A stretch of DNA of 64,000 bases from Janthinobacterium sp. J1-1 (lineage in GTDB: Bacteria > Pseudomonadota > Gammaproteobacteria > Burkholderiales > Burkholderiaceae_D): the NCBI RefSeq assembly GCF_030944405.1, contig NZ_CP132339.1:2108001-2172000 (forward strand), written 5' to 3'. Numbering within the stretch: the stretch's first letter is position 1; each line of letters opens with the position of its first letter. The notes beneath the pieces were generated by a model. That model saw only the letters and a list, made by a program, of their open reading frames with translations, did not search any database and was not told the DNA's origin. Made by a program: the position numbers and the translations under genes. Of the stretch, positions 1 to 7,971 are shown in pieces.

Positions 1-2
1 TG

Positions 3-425
3 GCCGGGAGCGGCGCACGCGCCGCCACGTCGGCGGCCAGCAGCGCCAAGTCCGCATTCCAGGCCGGTTCCGCCGCTGCGGGCGGCGGGGCTAAAGGCGC
101 GGCTGCGGGCCTCGGCAATGTCGCCAAGACCGGCGCGCAAGCGGCAGGCCGCCGAGCTGCATCGGGCGCTTCCGCTGCCGGTCAGAAGGTGGCCGACTCC
201 TTCCGGGCAGGATGGAACGGTGCGGATGTCGGCGCTGCCGGTTCCGGCCAGGCCGCCGCAGGCGAAGGCGCAGCCAGCGCGCCGAAGCAAGAGCAACCCG
301 CCTGGGCAAAGCGGATGCACCGCCGCCAGCAGATCACCCATGCCGCAACCACCGCAGCCCACACGCTGCGCAGTGGCGACGGCGGCGGCTCAGGGCAAGG
401 CCCAAGCCTGCGCCCCGATGCGTGA
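3..425 (+). CDS. trbL: TrbL, C-terminal part (conjugal transfer membrane protein)
   Basis: The 5' end is cut by the window. The visible 140 residues form an Ala/Gly/Ser-rich, low-complexity tail typical of the cytoplasmic C-terminus of TrbL/VirB6-type proteins, ending in a short basic and polar segment. TrbL is the polytopic inner-membrane component of the type IV mating channel. The reading frame was chosen because it is open from the window edge to the stop just before trbF, and because trbL normally precedes trbF. No membrane segments are visible in this fragment, so the call rests on gene order and composition. Confidence 0.65.
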   Translation, partial: AGSGARAATSAASSAKSAFQAGSAAAGGGAKGAAAGLGNVAKTGAQAAGRRAASGASAAGQKVADSFRAGWNGADVGAAGSGQAAAGEGAASAPKQEQPAWAKRMHRRQQITHAATTAAHTLRSGDGGGSGQGPSLRPDA

Positions 426-454
426 CCCGATACCTGACCACCAAGGAGAACCCT

Positions 455-1159
455 ATGCGATTCAAACGCCCGCAGGTGCGCTATGCCGACACGCCGCAGC
501 CTGCCACCCCGTACCAATCCGCCGCGCAGGTGTGGGACGAGCGCATCGGCTCGGCCCGCGTCCAGGCCAAGAACTGGCGTTTTATGGCCTTCGGCTGCCT
601 CACGCTTGCGCTGCTGATGGCCGGTGGCCTGGTGTGGCGCTCGGCGCAGTCCATCGTCACCCCTTACGTCATCGAGGTCGATCAGTCGGGGCAGGTGCGC
701 GCCGTCGGCGAAGCCGCCACGCCGTACCGGCCCGCCGATGCGCAGATCGCGCACCACCTGGCGCGCTTCGTGACGCTGGTGCGCTCGCTGTCTATCGATC
801 CCATCGTGGTGCGGCAAAACTGGCTGGACGCCTACGACTACACCACCGACAAAGGCGCGGCGGTGCTCAACGACTACGCCAGCAAGAACGATCCTTTCGC
901 CCGTGTTGGCCGCGAGTCGGTGACGGTGCAGATCACCAGCGTGGTACGCGCCAGCGATGCCTCGTTCAACGTCCGTTGGACGGAGCAACGGTTCATCAAC
1001 GGTGCCCCCGCCGGGACCGAGCGATGGAACGCGGTGCTTTCCACCGTCCTGCAAACCCCGCGCACCGAACAGCGCCTGCGCAAGAACCCGCTGGGTATCT
1101 ACGTCAACGGCCTGTCGTGGAGCCGCGAACTGGATTCTTCTGAAGGAGCCAAGCCATGA
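455..1159 (+). CDS. trbF: TrbF, VirB8-like conjugal transfer protein
   Basis: This 234-residue protein begins at an ATG 7 bases after AAGGAGA. It has a short cytoplasmic N-terminus, one membrane segment at about residues 45-65 (FMAFGCLTLALLMAGGLVW) and a periplasmic VirB8-fold domain containing the family-like stretch TPYVIEVDQSGQ. VirB8/TrbF proteins nucleate the periplasmic part of the type IV secretion channel. The gene ends inside the start of trbG with a 4-base overlap, as expected of one transfer operon. Length and composition match TrbF of Tn4371-type elements. Confidence 0.88.
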   Translation: MRFKRPQVRYADTPQPATPYQSAAQVWDERIGSARVQAKNWRFMAFGCLTLALLMAGGLVWRSAQSIVTPYVIEVDQSGQVRAVGEAATPYRPADAQIAHHLARFVTLVRSLSIDPIVVRQNWLDAYDYTTDKGAAVLNDYASKNDPFARVGRESVTVQITSVVRASDASFNVRWTEQRFINGAPAGTERWNAVLSTVLQTPRTEQRLRKNPLGIYVNGLSWSRELDSSEGAKP

Positions 1160-2148
1160 ACCTGTCTTTCCGCTTATACGCTTTCGCGCTGACCGTGGTG
1201 GCCCTGTCGGGCTGCGCTTCGCAGGGCAAGCCGCCTCCGTCCATTTCGCTCGATGAGCCGGTGCAGGCACAGCCGCTGCCGGAGCCGCCTGCTCCAGTGG
1301 AAGTCGTCGCCATGCCCGAGCCGCTGGCGCTGCCAGCGCAGTTGAAGCCGCTGCACGAGTTGGACGCGGCCCCGGCTAAGCCGGAGCCGGCCGATGAGAA
1401 GGTGCGCGTTTCCCGTGCCAATGCCGAGGCGCGCATCGCGCCCACGCGCGAGGGCTACGTCAATGCGATTCAGGTGTGGCCCTTCACCGATGGTGCGCTC
1501 TACCAAGTCTATGCCGCGCCGGGACGCGTGACCGTGGTTTCCTTGCAGCCGGGCGAGGAACTAGTGACGGTCGCAGCCGGCGATACCGTGCGCTGGATCG
1601 TCGGTGACACGTCCAGCGGCAGCGGCGACGCGATGCGCATCAATGTGCTGGTCAAGCCCATCCGCTCAGGCCTCAAGACGAATTTGGTCATCACCACCAG
1701 TCGCAGAACATACCTGCTGGAACTGACCTCGACGGAAAAGGCATGGATGGCGTCGGTGTCCTGGGACTACCCAAAAGACCGGATGTTGGCCTTGCAGCGC
1801 CAGTCGCAGGCGGCTAGCGCCGCCGCACCGGTCGATACCGGACTGTCGCTGGAGAAGATCCGCTTCCGATATTCCGTCTCAGGCAGCAATCCGCCGTGGA
1901 AGCCGCTGCGCGCCTTCGACGATGGCGAGAAGGTCTATATCCAGTTCCCGCCGGGAATCGCCCAAGGCGAGCTGCCACCGCTGTTCGTCATCGGCGCGCA
2001 GGGCGACGGACAACTGGTGAATTACCGTTTTCGCTCGCCTTACTACATCGTGGATCGGCTGTTCGGCGCGGCCGAACTGCGCCTGGGCGGCGACAAGGGT
2101 GACGTGGTGCGTATCGAACGCACGGATGGCTTGGCGCGGAGGAACTGA
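1156..2148 (+). CDS. trbG: TrbG, VirB9-like outer-membrane channel protein
   Basis: A 330-residue protein with a lipoprotein-type signal (VALSGCAS, Cys at about residue 20), a Pro/Glu-rich linker to about residue 75, and a VirB9/CagX-like C-terminal region (for example YQVYAAPGRVTVVSLQPGEE and VYIQFPPGIAQGELPPLFV). TrbG/VirB9 lies in the periplasmic and outer-membrane core of conjugation channels with TrbI. The start overlaps the trbF stop (ATGA), which suggests translational coupling. The gene is intact and of normal length. Confidence 0.9.
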   Translation: MNLSFRLYAFALTVVALSGCASQGKPPPSISLDEPVQAQPLPEPPAPVEVVAMPEPLALPAQLKPLHELDAAPAKPEPADEKVRVSRANAEARIAPTREGYVNAIQVWPFTDGALYQVYAAPGRVTVVSLQPGEELVTVAAGDTVRWIVGDTSSGSGDAMRINVLVKPIRSGLKTNLVITTSRRTYLLELTSTEKAWMASVSWDYPKDRMLALQRQSQAASAAAPVDTGLSLEKIRFRYSVSGSNPPWKPLRAFDDGEKVYIQFPPGIAQGELPPLFVIGAQGDGQLVNYRFRSPYYIVDRLFGAAELRLGGDKGDVVRIERTDGLARRN

Positions 2149-2150
2149 CC

Positions 2151-3431
2151 ATGAGCCAGGACGACACTCCCGACCTCGCCACGCCGCATGCGGGCAAGGT
2201 GGCACCCGAGGCAGTTGCGCTGCGCGCCCAACCGCGCCCGGTCACGCGCCTGAACCGGCGCACGCTGGCCATCCTCGTCGGCGGTCTCTCGGTCGCTGTG
2301 CTCGGCGCGCTGATGTGGTCGCTGCAACCGCAGCGGCGCGGTGCAGGCGAGCAGACCGAGCTTTACAACGTCGATCGCGTCTCGAAGTCCGAAGGGTTGG
2401 ACGCGCTGCCGGCGGACTACTCGAAGCTGCCGCCCCCCTTGGCGGCATCCGTGCCGGAGTTGGGGCCGCCGCTGCCAGGCGATCTTGGCCCGGCCATTGT
2501 GAAGTCGCAGCAGCCGGTGACGGCCGCCTACGCGGCCCCCGGCAACGACCCCAACGACGCGTTGCGCAAGGAAGCCGAAGCAGCAGCGGCATCGGCGGTG
2601 TTCTTCCGCTCTGGTTCGCAGAAGGCCGCGCCGGTGGCGCAGACACAGGTAGCCGCTGCGCCGGGCTTCACCGCCAATGCGGCCTTCGACCCGCTGGCGG
2701 CCGGGCCTGCGTCGACGGCGGCCCAGCCCGCCGACCCGACCGCCGTGCAGAACCGGCAAGACCAGAAAGAGGCATTCCAGAAAGCCGGAACCACGGAAGC
2801 CCGTGATTCCGGCAACCTGACGCTGCCGGCGTCGCCGTATCAGGTCATGGCCGGAACGGTGGTCGCCGGGGCGCTGGTGACGGGCATCAAGTCGGACTTG
2901 CCGGGCGATGTGATCGCCACAGTGACGGAGCCGGTCTATGACACGGCTACCGGCAAGTTCCTGCTGATCCCGCAGGGGTCACGCATCCTGGGCAAATACA
3001 ACAGCCAGGTCAGCTACGGGCAGAGCCGCGTGCAAGTGGTGTGGAACCGGATCATCCTGCCCGACACGTCTTCGCTCAAGCTCGACAACTTGGCCGGCAC
3101 CGATCCGGCCGGCTACGCCGGCTTGGAAGATGATGTGGATTGGCATTGGGATCGCGTCTTTGCCGGTGCGGCACTGACGACGCTACTGGGCATCGGTGCC
3201 GAACTGGCTGCGCCGGAGAACCGGCAGGACGGTGATCGCGTCATCATCGCCGGCCGCGATAGCGCCCAGGACAGCATCAATCAGGTCGGTCAGGAGATGA
3301 CCCGGCGCAACCTCAACATCCAGCCCACCTTGACGGAGCGCCCCGGCTTGCCGGTTCGCATCATCGTCAACCGCGATCTGGTGCTGCGGCCGTACCAGCC
3401 ACTTTTCTTCAACAGGGGGACTTCGCGATGA
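2151..3431 (+). CDS. trbI: TrbI, VirB10-like channel protein
   Basis: This 426-residue protein has a cytoplasmic N-terminus, one membrane segment at about residues 38-58 (LAILVGGLSVAVLGALMW), a long Ala/Pro-rich periplasmic linker and the conserved VirB10/TrbI C-terminal domain. Family landmarks visible are YQVMAGTVVAGALVTGIKSD, DTATGKFLLIPQGSRILGKY and the terminal IIVNRDLVLRPY. VirB10-type proteins span both membranes and gate the channel. The gene follows trbG by 2 bases and overlaps the next gene by 4 bases. Confidence 0.93.
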   Translation: MSQDDTPDLATPHAGKVAPEAVALRAQPRPVTRLNRRTLAILVGGLSVAVLGALMWSLQPQRRGAGEQTELYNVDRVSKSEGLDALPADYSKLPPPLAASVPELGPPLPGDLGPAIVKSQQPVTAAYAAPGNDPNDALRKEAEAAAASAVFFRSGSQKAAPVAQTQVAAAPGFTANAAFDPLAAGPASTAAQPADPTAVQNRQDQKEAFQKAGTTEARDSGNLTLPASPYQVMAGTVVAGALVTGIKSDLPGDVIATVTEPVYDTATGKFLLIPQGSRILGKYNSQVSYGQSRVQVVWNRIILPDTSSLKLDNLAGTDPAGYAGLEDDVDWHWDRVFAGAALTTLLGIGAELAAPENRQDGDRVIIAGRDSAQDSINQVGQEMTRRNLNIQPTLTERPGLPVRIIVNRDLVLRPYQPLFFNRGTSR

Positions 3432-3670
3432 CGACGCGCAAGCTACGGCTCGGGCCGCTGCCGAAAACGGAATCCACGAAGCTGACTTTTGCTTGCCCGG
3501 CCAGCCTGAAAGCCGACCTCGACCGCTACGCTACGCTGCACGCGCAGACCTACGGCGAGGCGGTCGATGCCACGGTGCTAATTCCGCACATGCTAGAAGC
3601 CTTCATGGTCGGAGATCGGGGATTCAGGAAGGGAGGCGCGGGCAAGGCCGCGCCGCCGAAGCCAAGCTGA
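3428..3670 (+). CDS. DUF2274 family protein, last gene of the transfer operon
   Basis: An 80-residue protein beginning MTTRKLRLGPLPKTESTKL, recognised as the DUF2274 family that follows trbI in Tn4371-type conjugative elements. The segment LTFACPASLKADLDRYATLH looks like a ribbon-helix-helix DNA-binding fold, but no function is established. The start overlaps trbI by 4 bases, so it belongs to the same operon. A strong hairpin terminator follows 33 bases downstream. Confidence 0.8.
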   Translation: MTTRKLRLGPLPKTESTKLTFACPASLKADLDRYATLHAQTYGEAVDATVLIPHMLEAFMVGDRGFRKGGAGKAAPPKPS

Positions 3671-3702
3671 TGATGCCGGTTTCCGCTGGCGGCCATCCCT
3701 CA

Positions 3703-3727
3703 AACGCGCAGCCCAAGGCTGCGCGTT
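3703..3727 (+). terminator. Hairpin terminator of the trb operon
   Basis: A perfect 11-bp stem (AACGCGCAGCC / GGCTGCGCGTT) with a 3-base loop lies just after the last transfer gene and is followed by CTTCATTCTGG. The U tract is weak, but position and stem strength support a transcription terminator. Confidence 0.65.
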
Positions 3728-3966
3728 CTTCATTCTGGAGGACGGCGACCGATTGGGCTATGAAGACCAAACGCGGCTACCGCCTGCAGGCAACCGCCCC
3801 CGATGCAGCACGCTCGGGCTTTCTACCGCGAAGCTCCTATGTGGCTCCCAGCCCACAACGCCACAGCCCCGCAAGGCGGCCCGAAGTAGAGCCAAACCCG
3901 CACCCCATATAGACTTCCGGCCATCAGGCTGATTTCAACAATCGCTTGACTGCGGACATTTTTTAT
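3728..3966. other. Non-coding right terminus of the conjugative element with putative attachment core
   Basis: No convincing gene is present. The 8-mer TTTTTTAT at 3959-3966 fits the T-rich core used by Tn4371-family integrases. Prophage-type sequence (arm repeat, then integrase) starts 15 bases further on. The left-hand copy of this core would lie outside the window, so the assignment is unproven. Confidence 0.4.
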
Positions 3967-3980
3967 TCTGTTTCGTTAAA

Positions 3981-4000
3981 GGTTCAACGGAAGTTCAACC
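3981..4000. repeat. Prophage 1 left arm-type repeat
   Basis: GGTTCAACGGAAGTTCAACC overlaps the integrase stop codon. It recurs with one mismatch at 15740-15759 at the other end of the prophage. It contains two GTTCAAC half-sites 9-10 bases apart, as expected of integrase arm-binding sites. Confidence 0.6.
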
Positions 4001-5002
4001 GTGATTGAGCCTTGCTAGTGGATTGAGCTGCCGTGTCTCCTGCAGGTGCTCAGGTGACAGGTGGGCGTATCGCATTGTCATCGTCAAACTGTGATGCCCC
4101 AGGACCTTCTGTAGGGCCAGGATGTTGCCACCATTCATCATGAAGTGACTCGCAAACGTGTGCCGCAAAATATGTGTGAGTTGGCCTACAGAGAGCTTAA
4201 GCTTAGCCTTAGTCAGCGCTTCACGAAATGCAGAATAGGCAGTGGTGAAAAATCGCTCGCCATCTCCGGTGATCCCGTGATGGGTCTTTAATGATTTTTC
4301 GAGTTCATCTGTAATTGGAACTGCCCGTGCTTTGCTCGACTTTGTTTGCACGAACTGAATCAGGCCGTTTCGAACCTGGGTTAAGCGTAAGCTTTCCGCT
4401 TCTCCCCAGCGCGCGCCAGTCGCTAAGCATACCTTAGCCACAAGTGAGACATGTGCATTTCTAGATTTATCAAGTTGCGTTAGTAGCGTGACTATTTGCC
4501 CCTGCTCCAAATACGACAATTCTTTTTCCTGAATTTTGAAGGCCCGTAGTTTGGTCAGCGGGTTCTCTTTCTTCCAATGGCCTAGTCTGATCGTTTCGTT
4601 GAATACAGCCCTCAGATACGCTTGCTCACGGTTCATGGTGTTGGCAGTGATGCCAGCTTCCATGCGCTTCATCCGATATTCAGCAAATTGATCGGGCGTA
4701 AATTGATCTGCCCGTGGATTCCCCATCGCTTCACACATTGCGAGCAATATGCGCTTCCGTCCTGCTCCATCCTTTAGACCGGACCCGTGGTGCTGGTGCC
4801 ATACGTCGATGAGATCAGAAAGTCGTCGTGCATCTTTCTTTGGTGGCGCCCACTCTGGGACTTCTTGCACCTTTGCTTGTATGTGTCGCTCCCAGGCGAT
4901 TGCTTCTGCTTTGGTTGGGAATGTTTTCTTGATTCGTTTCCCACTTCTCCCACCAGGTTGCACATTTACCTGCCAGCCAGTCTTGACAGGCTTAATTGTC
5001 AT
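3995..5002 (-). CDS. int: Tyrosine-type phage integrase (prophage 1)
   Basis: A 335-residue tyrosine recombinase. The N-terminal arm-binding domain begins GWQVNVQPGGRSGKRIKKTF. It is followed by a SAM-like core-binding domain and a catalytic domain. The catalytic set is visible: Arg in ATGARWGEAESLRL, HxxR in LTHILRHTFASHF, the second His in VLGHHSLTMTMRYAHL and the Tyr nucleophile in MRYAHLSPEHL. It should join the phage attachment site to the tRNA-Met core. It is the close relative of the disrupted integrase of prophage 2 and is likely the only functional integrase here. It lies 31 bases downstream of the repressor-like gene on the same strand. Confidence 0.93.
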   Translation of the reverse strand: MTIKPVKTGWQVNVQPGGRSGKRIKKTFPTKAEAIAWERHIQAKVQEVPEWAPPKKDARRLSDLIDVWHQHHGSGLKDGAGRKRILLAMCEAMGNPRADQFTPDQFAEYRMKRMEAGITANTMNREQAYLRAVFNETIRLGHWKKENPLTKLRAFKIQEKELSYLEQGQIVTLLTQLDKSRNAHVSLVAKVCLATGARWGEAESLRLTQVRNGLIQFVQTKSSKARAVPITDELEKSLKTHHGITGDGERFFTTAYSAFREALTKAKLKLSVGQLTHILRHTFASHFMMNGGNILALQKVLGHHSLTMTMRYAHLSPEHLQETRQLNPLARLNHG

Positions 5003-5033
5003 TTTCGTTCTCCAAAGTTATTTGCTGTGGGTC

Positions 5034-5696
5034 TCATTTTTTACGTAAATTGATCATGGATAGCAGCTTGTCCAAGACTTCTTCAACCTGCACACTTTCC
5101 CCCAGATGAGTTCGCTCTATGTAAATGCTTTTTTGCAATTTCAGCTCTGCTTTCCAGCGCTCTAGTCGAATGTTGCGTAGTTCTTTGTCATATTCAAGCA
5201 AGAACAATTCGTCCCGGCTTTCTTGCCCTAGAGCGCGCATGATGCGCTCGTAGCATAGTTGAACAGCTGGCATAACTTGCCGCTCACGAACTTTGAATAC
5301 TTCGTCCCTGATCTTCTTGTCTCGTAGAGCTTTTTCGACCGGCTCTACTGGCACTTTGTCAAGAAGTTTTTGTTTATATATTCTTTCCGCAGATGCCCAA
5401 TGCTGCGGAACACCGTTCACGATTGGATAGCTCACTGCAGTGGTGATCGGCGCGACATGCCCCCGCTCTGGTTCTGTGTCTCCACATGCCAACCAAAATG
5501 CATAGTCTGGCCAGAGTTTAGCAATAGCTTCGATCATTTCAGCAGTGGGGCGTTGCCGTCTATGCCAAACGGCTGTCCAGCTATCTTTCGCTATCCCCGT
5601 GGCGTCTTCCAGCGTTTTGAAGCGATTTCTCTGCTGCGTCTCTGCTTCGATTATTTCCAACAGTCGATCTGTAATCACACTTCCTCCTATTGACAC
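5034..5696 (-). CDS. Repressor-like helix-turn-helix protein (prophage 1)
   Basis: A 220-residue protein whose N-terminal ~70 residues resemble a phage-repressor HTH (FKTLEDATGIAKDSWTAVWH, then RQRPTAEMIEAIAKLWPDYA). The prophage 2 protein at 21145 shares this block (RQRPTAEMIE..K.WP.YAFWL..G...P..GH) while the remainder diverges, the pattern of immunity repressors with different specificity. The C-terminal part is charged and probably helical. The gene is divergent from the small HTH and rep genes across a 50-base region holding a palindrome. The repressor role is inferred from position and fold; no homologue is named. Confidence 0.6.
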   Translation of the reverse strand: MSIGGSVITDRLLEIIEAETQQRNRFKTLEDATGIAKDSWTAVWHRRQRPTAEMIEAIAKLWPDYAFWLACGDTEPERGHVAPITTAVSYPIVNGVPQHWASAERIYKQKLLDKVPVEPVEKALRDKKIRDEVFKVRERQVMPAVQLCYERIMRALGQESRDELFLLEYDKELRNIRLERWKAELKLQKSIYIERTHLGESVQVEEVLDKLLSMINLRKK

Positions 5697-5728
5697 ATCT
5701 TCATTGAGCTGATAATGTTCATTTGCGC

Positions 5729-5741
5729 TGATACAGTATCA
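5729..5741. promoter_or_regulatory. Candidate operator between repressor-like gene and early genes
   Basis: TGATACAGTATCA is a perfect 13-bp palindrome in the 50-base divergent intergenic region, next to the start of the small HTH gene. Position and symmetry fit a repressor operator; binding is not shown. Confidence 0.45.
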
Positions 5742-5746
5742 TCGCA

Positions 5747-5980
5747 ATGAATTATTCAAAGGAAATTATGGCGCAATTCAGTGAACTTGTCAGATTTGAC
5801 GCATCTACATCTTCGCCGTTGGTGAGCCGAGAGCGGTTCGCAGAGATGGTCGGGCTTCCAGTTGGTGTCATAACAGGATGGTGCAACAAGGGCTTAGTGC
5901 CGTGCATGTCAATCGGCAAGTACAGCCTCATCAATGTTGCGCTCTTAGTGCAACGTTGTGTTGCTAAGGAATTCAGCTAA
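5747..5980 (+). CDS. Small helix-turn-helix protein (prophage 1 early gene)
   Basis: A 77-residue protein with an AlpA/excisionase-like pattern: SRERFAEMVGLPVGVITGWCNKGLVPCMSIGKY, then a helix. It is the first rightward gene, divergent from the repressor-like gene and 3 bases before rep. The prophage 2 counterpart (21798-22010) has the same pattern (TREAFASAIGLPLGVLVGQCERGYWPQVTIGKR). A role as Cro-like regulator or recombination directionality factor is plausible but unproven. Confidence 0.6.
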   Translation: MNYSKEIMAQFSELVRFDASTSSPLVSRERFAEMVGLPVGVITGWCNKGLVPCMSIGKYSLINVALLVQRCVAKEFS

Positions 5981-5983
5981 GTT

Positions 5984-7393
5984 ATGTCGAAAACATCCTC
6001 AAAAATTTCATCCGTTGCTGAGCATGCTCAGCGCTACATAGATGCTTCTGGTGGCGTGTCAGCAGTCCGTTCTGTTAAGTCTCGGATTTATGGTGTCGGC
6101 AAACTTGCGGCCGCATGCACCGACCGTTCCGTCAGCGCGCCAGCGCTGCCGGTGCGGATCGGTGCAGAGGCCGAATCGGCCGGGTTAGTGCCGCAAATAG
6201 CGCAGGTAAGCGCGAGCGAAGGTTCCCACATTAATAACATGTGGGAAAACCTAGAAAGCACCGAATCGGAGACCTGGTCGAGCATCTGCGACGAAGACCT
6301 AGGTGAAGTTGAACTGGTTATGACTGACAGCGGGAAAATCAAGTCGGTGATGGTACGCCGTCCCTCTGCCGCTCAAACCTGTGTGATCGACTGGATTAAT
6401 TTTTCGGTTCTAGAAGACACCTGGTTCAAGACTGCGCGTGAGCAATTGATTTCTGATGACCAGATCATCGTTGAAGCCAGCCGGCAACTGGAAAAAATAT
6501 TCGGCTTTGGGATAACGTCAAATCGTGGAAAGGGCATGAACTTTTACCGTGATTCTTGGGTGCTTGGAGACGGTATGGGCTTCGTCTGCTTCGGTGGGCA
6601 GCGTTCAACTATGCTGATCACGTTGACTGGTCAAGGGTGCTTGAACGCTGTCGCTGGCTGGGAAAAGCGCCTGCACGGCTTCCTCACGAGAACGGCAATC
6701 AGACCCACTATTTCCCGCATTGACCTTGCGCATGATGACCTTGACGGCTCCTACCTTTCCGTCGATTGGGCAGAACAGCAATGGTGGGACGGCGGATACA
6801 GCTTTAAAAAAGGTGGTCGACCTCCGGAGATCCAAGAGATTGGTAACTGGAAACGTCCTAGCGGTAAGGGACGTACTCTGGCAATAGGCCAGCGTACTTC
6901 CAGCAAATATTGCCGCTTCTATGAGAAGGGCAAGAAGGAGGGCGACAAGCTGTCTTTGTGGTGTCGTTGCGAGATTGAGTTTAAGAACACGAACACAATT
7001 ATTCGTCCGGATGTGTTGCTTGATCCAAGCTCTTTTTTTGTCGGCGCATATCCATGCTTGGCAATGTTTGCCACTGTCGAAACGCCTGCCCGCATGGAAG
7101 TGAAGGCCCGCGCCCAGCACATCACGGTGGATGACTCTATCGCTGTGACGAAGCGCCAATACGGCAAATATATCCGTGTCTTTCGCGCGTTGTTTGGCGA
7201 CAAGGAAACGCTCGATCTGATCACCAATGAAGACGAAAACGCTTTTCCAAAGCGGCTCAAACCGTTCCTCAGTTTTGCCGATACCGGACCAGCTCCCGTT
7301 CACGTCGAGCCGCCTCCGTACGTCCCGTCATTTTTTCATTTTATTAACACCGTCCCATCTTTCGGCCTCAATGGGGAACACGGTTTTGCGTAG
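5984..7393 (+). CDS. Filamentous phage replication initiator (Rep)
   Basis: A 469-residue rolling-circle-type initiator of the replication initiation factor family. The N-terminal ~95 residues are low-complexity. The catalytic domain follows (from about residue 125, VIDWINFSV), with PTISRIDLAHDD and KYCRFYEKGKKEGDK, which carries the likely nicking Tyr. It would nick the double-stranded phage DNA to start ssDNA synthesis. From about residue 95 to the end it is nearly identical to Rep of prophage 2, whereas the N-termini differ. A hairpin with a TAATAA loop lies inside the gene at 6223-6247. Confidence 0.88.
   Translation: MSKTSSKISSVAEHAQRYIDASGGVSAVRSVKSRIYGVGKLAAACTDRSVSAPALPVRIGAEAESAGLVPQIAQVSASEGSHINNMWENLESTESETWSSICDEDLGEVELVMTDSGKIKSVMVRRPSAAQTCVIDWINFSVLEDTWFKTAREQLISDDQIIVEASRQLEKIFGFGITSNRGKGMNFYRDSWVLGDGMGFVCFGGQRSTMLITLTGQGCLNAVAGWEKRLHGFLTRTAIRPTISRIDLAHDDLDGSYLSVDWAEQQWWDGGYSFKKGGRPPEIQEIGNWKRPSGKGRTLAIGQRTSSKYCRFYEKGKKEGDKLSLWCRCEIEFKNTNTIIRPDVLLDPSSFFVGAYPCLAMFATVETPARMEVKARAQHITVDDSIAVTKRQYGKYIRVFRALFGDKETLDLITNEDENAFPKRLKPFLSFADTGPAPVHVEPPPYVPSFFHFINTVPSFGLNGEHGFA
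6223..6247 (+). promoter_or_regulatory. Intragenic hairpin with TAATAAC loop in rep (candidate origin or regulatory structure)
   Basis: A perfect 9-bp stem (TTCCCACAT / ATGTGGGAA) with a 7-base loop lies inside rep. The prophage 2 rep has a hairpin of the same geometry at the same place with the loop TAATAAA. One stem pair changes from A-T to C-G between the two, altering the encoded residues but keeping the pairing. Confidence 0.55.
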
Positions 7394-7418
7394 GCCATGA
7401 AAAACGTAAGGTTATCCA

Positions 7419-7754
7419 ATGAAATTTAGCTCAACCATCAAAGTAACAGGCATGAAGTTCTCCAAAGGCAAGATGGATAACGGCACAGAATTTGACAGCA
7501 CCAAGGTGTATGTCGAGACCGAGCTGGACAGCAGCAAAGACTCTGCCATGGGTACTGCGTGCGCCGAATACGGGCTGGGTAAGTCAGATGAGTACCAGAA
7601 GTACAAGCACCTTGCTGATTCGCTTCCTTTCATGGCCATCGCCGAAATGGAGATTGTCACGAATGGCACAAAGCAAAAGACCATCGTTCATTCATTGAAG
7701 CCAATCGAGCCTGCGAAGCCTTCCGGCCAGGGTGTCAAAAATGTGGCTGCATAG
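7419..7754 (+). CDS. ssDNA-binding protein of filamentous phage (gpV-like)
   Basis: A 111-residue protein beginning MKFSSTIKVTGMKFSKG, immediately downstream of rep. Size and position match the phage single-stranded DNA-binding protein that coats nascent genomes before assembly. The prophage 2 copy at 23540 is closely similar over the whole length. The C-terminal tail (KPSGQGVKNVAA) is variable. Sequence similarity to M13 gpV is not obvious by eye, so function is assigned from position and the conserved family seen in related phages. Confidence 0.72.
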   Translation: MKFSSTIKVTGMKFSKGKMDNGTEFDSTKVYVETELDSSKDSAMGTACAEYGLGKSDEYQKYKHLADSLPFMAIAEMEIVTNGTKQKTIVHSLKPIEPAKPSGQGVKNVAA

Positions 7755-7971
7755 GCCGGAAGTAAAGTTCATCGTCCAGGACCGGGAGTCAGCATTGTTT
7801 CTAATGCCTTGCAAAGGTGATGTGGCCTTCACTCCTTGGGCACATGAGGCGGGACGATTTGAGGGCCTTGCTGAGGCTGTCGATACGGCCGCTCTGAATT
7901 GTCATGAGGGTTTTTTCGTGACCGAAGTTTTACCAGATATGGGATCTGCAGGGGGGATCCATGCTTTCTGA
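7741..7971 (+). CDS. Conserved small phage protein
   Basis: A 76-residue protein (MWLHRPEVKFIVQDRESALF...) overlapping the end of the ssDNA-binding gene in another frame. A GTG nine bases upstream is an alternative start. The prophage 2 protein at 23862-24083 shares the pattern VKF.VQD.ES..FL.P..GDV.FT.W.HEAG.F.G and NCHEG.FV. That conservation in two divergent phages supports it as a real gene. No domain is recognised and there is no signal or membrane segment. Confidence 0.65.
   Translation: MWLHRPEVKFIVQDRESALFLMPCKGDVAFTPWAHEAGRFEGLAEAVDTAALNCHEGFFVTEVLPDMGSAGGIHAF

Larger units (their letters stand above)
1..3966 (+). mobile_element. Right end of a Tn4371-like integrative conjugative element (partial)
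   Basis: Consecutive, overlapping trbL-trbF-trbG-trbI and a DUF2274 gene are the last genes of the mating-pair module in Tn4371-family elements, where they lie next to the right end. Similarity ends between the DUF2274 terminator (3727) and the integrase-side end of the filamentous prophage. The T-rich 8-mer TTTTTTAT at 3959-3966 resembles the short T-rich attachment core known for this family, so the border is placed there. The element extends left beyond the window. The gene content is clear; the exact border is inferred. Confidence 0.7.

Noticed and set aside
118..1143. 341-codon open frame overlapping trbL and trbF
   Set aside because: Arg-rich product in a frame that cuts across two recognised transfer genes.
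3493..3912. 139-codon frame over DUF2274 and the terminus of the conjugative element
   Set aside because: It overlaps the recognised DUF2274 gene and runs through its terminator hairpin.
7732..7740. GTG start for the 76-residue conserved phage gene
   Set aside because: The prophage 2 homologue supports a start nearer the conserved VKF block, so ATG 7741 was chosen.
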